A stretch of 64,000 nt of DNA. Source: Lentzea sp033794685 (GTDB lineage Bacteria > Actinomycetota > Actinomycetes > Mycobacteriales > Pseudonocardiaceae). A program made the translations under genes and the position numbers. Location: the NCBI GenBank assembly GCA_033794685.1, contig JARAYZ010000002.1; one strand, written 5' to 3'. Shown here piece after piece: positions 57,884 through 64,000 of this stretch (position 1 is its first letter; each line of letters starts with the position of its first letter). The notes below the pieces were generated by a model, which ran no database searches, was not told the DNA's origin, and saw only the letters and a program-made list of their open reading frames with translations.

Positions 57884-58622
57884 GTGGCGCCGACAACGTC
57901 GTGCCCGCCAGGAACTCGCACGTCAGCAACTCGTGCGACTGCTTCTGGGGCAGGCGGGCCAGCAGGTGCACGGCCCGGCGGCCCGTCTCCCACCTCGGCA
58001 CGCGCATCCCGGTGAGCCCCAGCAGGTCGGTCTCCGGCACGTCGAGCGCCAGCACCGAGAGGTCCCCCGGAACGGAAAGACCCCGGCGCCGCGCCGCACG
58101 GACGAGTGCGGACGCGTCGTCGGGGTGTTCGGCGATCACCGCCGTCACGCCGATGCGCACAAGCTGGTCGAGCCAGACCGCCGGCGCGTGCAGTCCCCTG
58201 ACGCGCCAGGCCTGCGCGGCCTCGCGGAAACCGCGCAGGCGCTCGGCCGAGGCGATGCCGCTCGGCAGTCCGATGTAGACGATCTGCCGATGGCCGAGAG
58301 CCGCGGTGCGCGCGACGAGATCGCGCACGCCCGCGGCGTAGTCGACGTCCACATAAGGAACATCTCCGGCGGTGCTGTCCCGTCTGCCGATCGACACGAA
58401 CGGGATCGCGTTGTCCGCCAGGCATCTCAGGTCGTGCTCGTCGGCGGTGCGGTCGAGCAGCACGCAGCCGCTCAGGGCCACGTGCCGCGTGTCGACGAAG
58501 TCCAGGTCGGCGCACAGGAGCAGGCCGCTGCCCGCCCTGTGCGCCGCGTGACCTATGCCCGCCAGAGCGGGCGTGCTCTCACCGGGAAGCTTCTCCCGGG
58601 AGAGCACGCCGATCAGGCTCAC
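57861..58622 (-). CDS. LacI-type sensor-domain protein without a DNA-binding domain
   Basis: 253 residues from GTG 58622, which overlaps the beta-helix gene stop (GTGA). The whole protein is a LacI/PBP-like effector domain: SLIGVLSREKLPG, SGLLLCADLDF, VSIGRR, DYAAGVRDLV, ALGHRQIVYIGLPSGIAS, VIAEHPDDASALVRAARRRG and PGDLSVLALDVPE. No helix-turn-helix is encoded. The frame stays open upstream but there overlaps the beta-helix gene and contains no HTH. It may be a decoy or co-inducer binding partner for the full LacI protein at 61953, or a remnant. Cytoplasmic; ligand likely a glucan fragment. Confidence 0.75.
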   Translation of the reverse strand: MSLIGVLSREKLPGESTPALAGIGHAAHRAGSGLLLCADLDFVDTRHVALSGCVLLDRTADEHDLRCLADNAIPFVSIGRRDSTAGDVPYVDVDYAAGVRDLVARTAALGHRQIVYIGLPSGIASAERLRGFREAAQAWRVRGLHAPAVWLDQLVRIGVTAVIAEHPDDASALVRAARRRGLSVPGDLSVLALDVPETDLLGLTGMRVPRWETGRRAVHLLARLPQKQSHELLTCEFLAGTTLSAPQRKHPGA

Positions 58623-60817
58623 GGATAGTTCACCAGGTAACGGACCTGGTTCGCGGTGTTCGCGACACCACCGACACCGTTGATGACGTTGGCGATCGTG
58701 CCCACGCCGCCGAGCGACACGGTGACCAGGTGGGTGAACCGGACGCCGGCCCGGTTGGGCGCCTCGAACCCGTTGTCCGTCACGATGCTCGGATCCGCCT
58801 GGTTGAAGGCGTAGACACCGACGCCGAACGCCTCGTGCGTGGTCACGTTGTCGGCGACCTTGTACCCGGCCCAGCCTCGCTTCGAGCCGTTCATCCACGC
58901 GGCCTGGTTCGGCGGGTCGTAGGGCAGCTCGTTCTGGTAGAGGTAGACGCGGCCTCCGTTGCCGTTCCACACCAGGTTGTGCTGCTGGTAGTGCTCCACG
59001 AACAAACCGTACGCGATGACGTCGTCGCCGTTGACGACCACGCCGTTCTGGCCGGGGTTCGCGGTCCAGCTGACGCCCTCACCGTGGTCGGCGCGCCAGA
59101 CCCAGGTGTGGTCGATGATGGTGTTGCGGCTGTTCACCCGGAGGCTCGTCGTCGCCTTGCCCGCCTGCGACCCGCCGACGCGCAGGTACACGTCGTGCAT
59201 CGAGGTGGGGTTGGCGGCGTGGTCGGTCGTCGTGGAGTCGCCGATCTCCAGCAGCACCGGGGAGTTCTGCACACCCGCGTCGACCAGGAACCCGGCGAGC
59301 TTCACACCGTCCACATCGGACGTCGTCAGCGCCGCCTTGCCCGTGGTGGGCGTCAGCGTCGCGAGCCCCAGACCGAGCACGACGGTGTTCGGGCGGGTGA
59401 CGCGGATCGTGTCGTCCACCTGGTGGATGCCGGGCGTGAGCAGGAGGTGCTTGCCCTGCTGCAACGCCGCGTTGATGGTGGCGACCGGGGTGCCGGGCTT
59501 GACGATGAAGAAGTCCGCGAGCGACACCGACGTGCCGGGATTGCCGTTCTCCCAGCTCGTCCCGCGCGAGTTCTGCCGCAGCGCGGGGACGAACACGCGG
59601 TACTCACCGGAGTTGTCGAAGTACAGGTACGGCTTCTCCCGCGTCACCGGGGAGGTGTCGACGGTGGTGTGCGACGGGTTCGGGAACTGGTTCGGCGGCG
59701 CGCCCTGCGTCCCGGCGAACACCATGTTCCACACCGACCCGGACCAGCCGCCCGCCAGGTTGCTGTTGCGGGTGAGGAACTGCTGCTGCGAACCGGAGAC
59801 GGTCACACCGTCGATCTTGCTGTCCACGATCAGACCACCACTGGCCCAGCCGTCGTAACCGTTCCACAGATGGGCCTGACCACGCAGGTGCATCCGCCGG
59901 TACGCGGTGGCCTGCGAAACCGCCCAACGCTCGACCTGGTTCGCCGGCAGCGTCACGGACAGGTTCTCCGCGCCGCGCCAGAAGTTCTGGGTCGCGTTGC
60001 CGAGGTTGTTCGGGTCGTCGCCCTGCTGCAGCCAGTCGGCCTCGACGCGGATGTGCCCGTTGATGTTCACGTCGTCCGGCATCAGGCCCAGGCCCGCGAC
60101 CTGCGTGTAGAACCGCAGGTTCACATCGGCGTTGTAGGTGCCGGGCTTGAAGAGCACGGCGTGGCGCTGCGGGCCGAACTGGTTGGTCTTCATCTGCGCG
60201 GAGATCGTGTCGAGCCTCGACTGCATCTCCGTCTGCGACGAACCTGGGCCATAGACGTACACGTTCGGGCCGAAGTCGGGGTTGCGCGGGTCGGTCGGTG
60301 TCACACCCGGCGTGTCCGGGGTGCCCGTGTAGACCCCCAGCTCCCACAACGAGTAGCCGTAGCCGGTGCCGCGCTGGGTACCGAGCACGCGCAGGTAGCG
60401 ACCCGAGCCCGCGACGTCGAGCGACTGGTTGCCACCCGTGCCCGTGGTGGTCGAGTGGATGTCACGCCAGGAGTTCGTGGCCGCGGTGTCGGACACCTGG
60501 ACCTGGAAAGCCTTGCCGTACGCCGCTTCCCAGCTCAGGGCCACGCGGCAGACCTGCTGGGTGGAACCGAGGTCGACCTGCAGCCACTGCGGGTCGGAGA
60601 ACTGCGAGGACCACCTGGTCCCCGCGTAACCGTCCACCGCGGCGGAGGCGGGAGTGCCACCGCCCTCGGCGGACGACGCCGTCGCGGCCTTGCCGAGTGC
60701 GACGTTGGTGGTGCCGCACGCGGCGGCCCCGGCTGGAGCGGTGGTGATGCTTGCGGTGGTCACGAGACACAGGGCTGCGGCAGCGAGTGCGGCCGCCCGG
60801 GACAGGGGAGAGCTCAT
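58619..60817 (-). CDS. Secreted discoidin plus right-handed beta-helix protein (glucan-hydrolase-like)
   Basis: 732 residues from ATG 60817 (a GTG at 60832 is possible). Signal peptide about 1-33. Discoidin domain about 38-165 (ALGKAATASSAEGGGTPASA, TRWSSQFSDPQWLQVDLGS). From FGPNVYVYGPGSSQTEMQSR onward, two beta-helix-type halves: HAVLFKPGTYNADVNLRFYT, SREKPYLY-like TREKPYLYFDNSGEYRVFVP, LLLTPGIHQVDDTIRVTRPN, IIDHTWVWRADHGEGVSWT, GVVVNGDDVIAYGLFVEHYQ. Similar proteins are often mislabelled adenylyl cyclase; the fold is that of GH55/GH87-type glucanases or pectate lyases. Catalytic residues cannot be named. Coupled to the LacI-sensor gene. Confidence 0.78.
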   Translation of the reverse strand: MSSPLSRAAALAAAALCLVTTASITTAPAGAAACGTTNVALGKAATASSAEGGGTPASAAVDGYAGTRWSSQFSDPQWLQVDLGSTQQVCRVALSWEAAYGKAFQVQVSDTAATNSWRDIHSTTTGTGGNQSLDVAGSGRYLRVLGTQRGTGYGYSLWELGVYTGTPDTPGVTPTDPRNPDFGPNVYVYGPGSSQTEMQSRLDTISAQMKTNQFGPQRHAVLFKPGTYNADVNLRFYTQVAGLGLMPDDVNINGHIRVEADWLQQGDDPNNLGNATQNFWRGAENLSVTLPANQVERWAVSQATAYRRMHLRGQAHLWNGYDGWASGGLIVDSKIDGVTVSGSQQQFLTRNSNLAGGWSGSVWNMVFAGTQGAPPNQFPNPSHTTVDTSPVTREKPYLYFDNSGEYRVFVPALRQNSRGTSWENGNPGTSVSLADFFIVKPGTPVATINAALQQGKHLLLTPGIHQVDDTIRVTRPNTVVLGLGLATLTPTTGKAALTTSDVDGVKLAGFLVDAGVQNSPVLLEIGDSTTTDHAANPTSMHDVYLRVGGSQAGKATTSLRVNSRNTIIDHTWVWRADHGEGVSWTANPGQNGVVVNGDDVIAYGLFVEHYQQHNLVWNGNGGRVYLYQNELPYDPPNQAAWMNGSKRGWAGYKVADNVTTHEAFGVGVYAFNQADPSIVTDNGFEAPNRAGVRFTHLVTVSLGGVGTIANVINGVGGVANTANQVRYLVNYP

Positions 60818-60880
60818 GAGCCTGCCTGACACGTTTGGGGCGAGTGAGCCCGAACGGTGACGCCCGTGGCACCGGGCGTC

Positions 60881-60896
60881 GGGAGAGCGCTCTCCC
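60881..60896. promoter_or_regulatory. LacI-type operator, perfect 16-bp palindrome
   Basis: GGGAGAGCGCTCTCCC, 64 nt upstream of the beta-helix gene start and 32 nt past the end of the LacI regulator gene. Confidence 0.85.
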
Positions 60897-60927
60897 GCAG
60901 ATTAACGCGTGATGTCGCGGAGGTCAA

Positions 60928-61953
60928 TCACGCGGACGCCCGGAGGACGAGTTCCGGTTCGAAAATGACCGACCTCGGCCGCTCCTCGGGGTCGTCCAGG
61001 GCCGTGAGCAGCACTTCCGCCATCTTCGCGGCCATCTGCTCGACCGGCTGGCGCACGGTGGTCAGCGACGGGCGGCAGGCCGCGGCGGGCGCGCTGTCGT
61101 CGAAACCGACCACCGCGACGTCCTCGGGAACGCGCTTTCCCGCAGCCAGCAGCACGTCCACCGCGCCCTGGGCCATCAGATCGTTCGCCGCGAACACCCC
61201 GTCCACCTCCGGGTACTCGGCGAGCAACCGGTGCATCGCGACCGCGCCACTCATGGCGGTGAAGCCGCCCTCGACCGTCGGCACGTACGGGAAACCGTTG
61301 CGCGCCAACGCGGCGCGGAACCCGGTGAGCCGGTCCTGGCTGGCGAGCACGTCCAACGGCCCGGAGATCGCGGCGACGCGCGTACGACCGATCTCGGCGA
61401 ACCGGGCGGCCGCGAGCCTGCCGCCCGCCTGGTGGTCGAGGTCGACGTAGCTGACCGGCAACGGCCGGCCGGGCCGCGCGTAGAGCGCCACGGGCACGTC
61501 CGCCTCCAGCAACCGGTCGGGCAGCGACTCGGCCGCGTGCGTCGTCACCAGCAACGCCCCGTCGGCGCTGCCCTGCCGCAGGAACTCCACGACGTCGGCC
61601 CTGGTCCGATCGGTGTCGGCGAGCATCAGCACCGGGTGGACCCCGCGGGTGCGCAGGAAGTCGACGACGCCGGCGGTGACGCGGCCGAAGAACGGGTCCA
61701 CGAACACGTCGGACCCGCCGCCGGCCCCGGAGATGACCAGCGCCACCGTCCCGGTGCGGCGGGTGACGAGCGACCGGGCGGCGTGGTTGGGCGTGTACCC
61801 GGTCCGCTCGATCGCGTCGCGGACCGTCTCCTGCAGTTGTGGATCGACGTTGCGCGTGCCGTTCACGACGCGCGAGACCGTCGCCCGGGACACCCCGGCG
61901 ACCCTCGCGACGTCCTCGAGCGTCGGCGTGCCCTTGAGCATGATCCGCTTCAC
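60928..61953 (-). CDS. LacI-family transcriptional regulator
   Basis: 341 residues from GTG 61953, which overlaps the GH3 stop (GTGA); ATG 61941 is the alternative. HTH at about residues 10-32 (PTLEDVARVAGVSRATVSRV) with hinge VTRRTGTVALVI, and a full PBP-like sensor (DGVFAANDLMAQGAVDVLLA, VAVVGFDDSAPAAACRP). It most likely binds the three GGGAGAGCGCTCTCCC sites of this region and responds to a glucose-based disaccharide, as CebR does with cellobiose. Cotranscribed with the GH3 gene. Confidence 0.9.
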   Translation of the reverse strand: MKRIMLKGTPTLEDVARVAGVSRATVSRVVNGTRNVDPQLQETVRDAIERTGYTPNHAARSLVTRRTGTVALVISGAGGGSDVFVDPFFGRVTAGVVDFLRTRGVHPVLMLADTDRTRADVVEFLRQGSADGALLVTTHAAESLPDRLLEADVPVALYARPGRPLPVSYVDLDHQAGGRLAAARFAEIGRTRVAAISGPLDVLASQDRLTGFRAALARNGFPYVPTVEGGFTAMSGAVAMHRLLAEYPEVDGVFAANDLMAQGAVDVLLAAGKRVPEDVAVVGFDDSAPAAACRPSLTTVRQPVEQMAAKMAEVLLTALDDPEERPRSVIFEPELVLRASA

Positions 61954-64000
61954 CACGGCCGAAGGGCGTTCTCCGCCGTGATCCGCGTACCACCGGCGTC
62001 CGGTCCGATCAGGACGGTGAACGCACCGGGCTCCACCTGCCATGTCCCCTCCCAGTGCCCGATGGCCCGTTCCGGCACCCGCACGAGCGCCTCCACGGCC
62101 TCACCCGGTCCGGCTTCGACGACCGCGAAGCCCGCGAGCCACTTCCGGGGCCTCGGCACCGCGCTGGCCTCGCGGGCCAGGTAGACCTGCACGACCTCAC
62201 GCCCGCGCCGCTCCCCCACGTTCCGCACGGTCACCCGCACCACGTCGCGTTCGACCCGCGCTTCCTCGTAGTCCCACGAGGTGTAGCCGAGCCCGTGCCC
62301 GAACCAGTAGGCAGGCTCGTGAGTCGCCCAAGCGCGATAGCCGATGTCGAGGCCTTCCGCGTACGGCAGCACACCGTCGACGGGCAGGAAGTCCGCGACC
62401 GGCACGTCGGCCTCCCGCGCGGGCCACGTCGTCGGCAACCGCCCGCCGGGTTCGCGCTCACCGAAGAGCACGTCCGCGACCCCGTTCCCGCCTTCCTGCC
62501 CGGGAAACCAGGTGAGGAGCACCGCGGCCGCGTCGTGCCGCCACGGCATCAGCACCGGACCGCCGGAGTTCACGACGACGACGGTGTTCGGATTCGCCTC
62601 GGACACAGCCGCGACCAGGGCGTCCTGCTCCCCCGGCAACGTCAGGGAACTCCGGTCCCGCCCTTCGCTCTCGATCGCGTCGGTGGTGCTGACGACCACG
62701 ACGGCGACGTCGCTCCGGCGCGCCGCGTCGACGGCGGCAGCGAACTCCTCGCGCGCACAGGGCCGTGGCGGATCGGCGGCCAGCATCGAGGCCATGCCGC
62801 TGTCCTCACCGAGCGCGCGCCGCGCGACCAGTTCGACCCGCGTCCCCTCGGTGAGCTCCACCTCCACCTCGTGGTGGGGCGGGCGGAGGTGCTTGACGGC
62901 GGGGTCGTCGGTGTCGATCTCCTGCACGACGTCGAGCACCCGGTCCCCGCCGACGTCCAGCGTCAGCCTCCCGTAACCCGCGACCGCGAGCCGCCACGGA
63001 CCGGATCTGGCGACCTGCAGTTCGGCGCTGATCTCCAGCACCGCGGCGCCTGGCACCTCCTGGGTCTCCAGGATGCGGCCGGTCAGGCGGTGCTCGCGGA
63101 ACAGCACTTCGTCCGCTGCTCCGAGCACGCGCACCAGGACCGGTGCGTCCACGGGGGTCGGGCGGTCGTCGATGCGGACGCCGGGCTCGTGGACGACGGC
63201 GGTGAGTTCGGACAGGGCGGTGAACAGGGAGTTCTCGGCGGCCGGGTAGAGGCCGGAACTGCCGCCGCCCTGGACGCGGGGTGCGACGGCGCCGGGGCCG
63301 ATCAGCGCGATGCTCCTGCCGGGCGGGAGAGGGAGGATCCCGTTGTTGCGCAACAGGACCGTGCTCGCGGCCACGGCTTCGCGGAGGAGGGCGATGTCGG
63401 CGGCGGACTCGCGGACGGCGGCAGGCACCGCCGCACTGTTCACCACCGGCTGCTCCCGCGCGGCGGGCGGCACCTCCCCACCCCGCACTCCTATCGGCGC
63501 GGCCAGCGGCACCTCCCCACCCAGCACTCCCACCGGCGCAGCCAGCGGCACCTCCCCGTCCACCGCCGCCCCCGGCCGTCCAGCCGGTGGCACCTCCCCG
63601 CCCAGCGTCTCCGTCTCCGCAGCTCCCAGATCTCCCCGCCGCGCGGCCAGCCAATCGTCGCCACCATCCGCCTCCACCGGCTCCAACGCCCCCACCCGTG
63701 CCGCGAGCCGCAACAGCCGCAGCACCTTGTCGTCGATCCGGCTCTCCTCCACCTCCCCCGCCTCGACCGCCGCCACCAGCCGCTCCCCCCACGGCCCCCA
63801 GGGTCCCGGCATCGACAGGTCCTGCCCCGACACCGCCGACGCCGCGGTCGTCCGCACCGCACCCCAGTCCGACACCACCACCCCGTCGAAACCCCACTCG
63901 TCCTTCAAAGGTGTGGTGAGCAGCGGGTTCTCCGACATCGGGTGCCCGTTCACGCCGTTGTAGGCCGACATCACCGCCCACGCGCCCGCCCGCACCACCG
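61950..64000 (-). CDS. GH3 beta-glucosidase, N-terminus beyond the window
   Basis: At least 683 residues; the frame runs off the right edge and the first visible motif, AGAWAVMSAYNGVNGHPMSE, is internal to the GH3 barrel, so the start lies outside. Nucleophile Asp is in GVVVSDWGAV. The second domain carries VLLRNNGILPLPPG; a PA14-like insert (VLFREHRLTGRILETQEVPG) and GYTSWDYEEARVE-type fibronectin-III C-terminus follow. No signal peptide can be judged. Between barrel and sandwich a 13-residue repeat (GEVPLAAPVGVLG-like) is inserted three to four times. It should split short beta-glucans, supplying the LacI effector. Stop overlaps the LacI start. Confidence 0.9.
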   Translation of the reverse strand, partial: VVRAGAWAVMSAYNGVNGHPMSENPLLTTPLKDEWGFDGVVVSDWGAVRTTAASAVSGQDLSMPGPWGPWGERLVAAVEAGEVEESRIDDKVLRLLRLAARVGALEPVEADGGDDWLAARRGDLGAAETETLGGEVPPAGRPGAAVDGEVPLAAPVGVLGGEVPLAAPIGVRGGEVPPAAREQPVVNSAAVPAAVRESAADIALLREAVAASTVLLRNNGILPLPPGRSIALIGPGAVAPRVQGGGSSGLYPAAENSLFTALSELTAVVHEPGVRIDDRPTPVDAPVLVRVLGAADEVLFREHRLTGRILETQEVPGAAVLEISAELQVARSGPWRLAVAGYGRLTLDVGGDRVLDVVQEIDTDDPAVKHLRPPHHEVEVELTEGTRVELVARRALGEDSGMASMLAADPPRPCAREEFAAAVDAARRSDVAVVVVSTTDAIESEGRDRSSLTLPGEQDALVAAVSEANPNTVVVVNSGGPVLMPWRHDAAAVLLTWFPGQEGGNGVADVLFGEREPGGRLPTTWPAREADVPVADFLPVDGVLPYAEGLDIGYRAWATHEPAYWFGHGLGYTSWDYEEARVERDVVRVTVRNVGERRGREVVQVYLAREASAVPRPRKWLAGFAVVEAGPGEAVEALVRVPERAIGHWEGTWQVEPGAFTVLIGPDAGGTRITAENALRPW
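63469..63618. repeat. In-frame 39-bp tandem repeat inside the GH3 gene
   Basis: The block GGCACCTCCCC recurs at 63469, 63508, 63547 and 63589, a period of 39, 39 and 42 bp. On the coding strand it gives GGEVPPAAR, GGEVPLAAPIGVR, GGEVPLAAPVGVL and similar units. All copies keep frame, so the linker length can vary without inactivating the enzyme. Confidence 0.85.

Noticed and set aside
58730..60829. 699-residue antisense open frame over the beta-helix gene
   Set aside because: Same reason: compositionally biased and motif-free.
62806..63981. Gly/Arg-rich open frame in the GH3 repeat region
   Set aside because: Product of the tandem repeat read in another frame; GH3 motifs run through in the chosen frame.
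1..64000. CRISPR arrays, rRNA or tRNA genes, integrase/attachment sites
   Set aside because: No regularly spaced short repeats, no tRNA-like CCA-ended cloverleaf and no recombinase gene noticed in reading both strands; tRNA scanning software would be needed to be certain.

Overview
The window is GC-rich (about 70 %) actinobacterial chromosome. Several features point to a Pseudonocardiales-type filamentous actinomycete (Lentzea, Saccharothrix or Lechevalieria-like): an ArfA/OmpATb-type channel gene, an AfsR-type BTAD regulator, Streptomyces-like VanR/VanS, GTG/TTG starts, many 1-4 nt ATGA/GTGA overlaps, and large secreted carbohydrate enzymes. The assignment is inference. Both edges cut genes: a secreted propeller protein on the left and a GH3 beta-glucosidase on the right.

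Region 1 (0-15.6 kb) is metabolic. It holds a WYL regulator, a Rid-family protein and a Tat-exported SnoaL-like protein. A PaaX-family regulator is divergent from a five-gene operon (SDR, amidohydrolase, MaoC hydratase, MFS importer, acyl-CoA ligase) whose composition matches the hydroxycinnamate side-chain (cou) pathway of rhodococci. A TetR/SDR pair shares two near-perfect 20-bp palindromes. A 161-bp MITE-like element sits between convergent genes, followed by an AfsR-like regulator and a haloacetate-dehalogenase-like hydrolase.

Region 2 (15.6-39.3 kb) is a polysaccharide utilisation locus. Secreted enzymes are two PL14-type lyases and a 1485-residue heparinase II/III-type protein. Uptake is by two ABC importers without their own ATPase, one recognisably NgcEFG-like. 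Intracellular genes encode four Gfo/Idh/MocA oxidoreductases, a zinc alcohol dehydrogenase, an epimerase-like and a DapA-like protein, a GH20 hexosaminidase, a free-standing GH20b-like mini-protein and an acyltransferase-like protein. A GntR-HTH/LacI-sensor regulator heads one operon. The motif ATTCATTCC/GGAATGAAT recurs upstream of most transcription units here and was not noticed elsewhere. The locus looks like a coordinated system for a polymer containing uronic acid and N-acetylhexosamine.

Region 3 (39.3-52.6 kb) is envelope and signalling. It contains ArfA plus a sunset-domain ArfC-like protein, a four-gene membrane/FixH-like operon, a DesK-type two-component pair, a lipoprotein, and a second NarL-type response regulator with one intact and one degenerate kinase. 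A vanZ-like/vanR/vanS cluster follows with no vanHAX, and two inverted copies of a candidate VanR site. A GrpB-family protein closes the region.

Region 4 (52.8-64 kb) has an astacin protease operon whose C-terminal domain recurs as a separate gene, then a glucan-type locus: discoidin/GH2-like enzyme, DUF1996 protein, discoidin/beta-helix enzyme, LacI sensor domain without HTH, LacI regulator and GH3. Three copies of the palindrome GGGAGAGCGCTCTCCC (one imperfect) precede these units.
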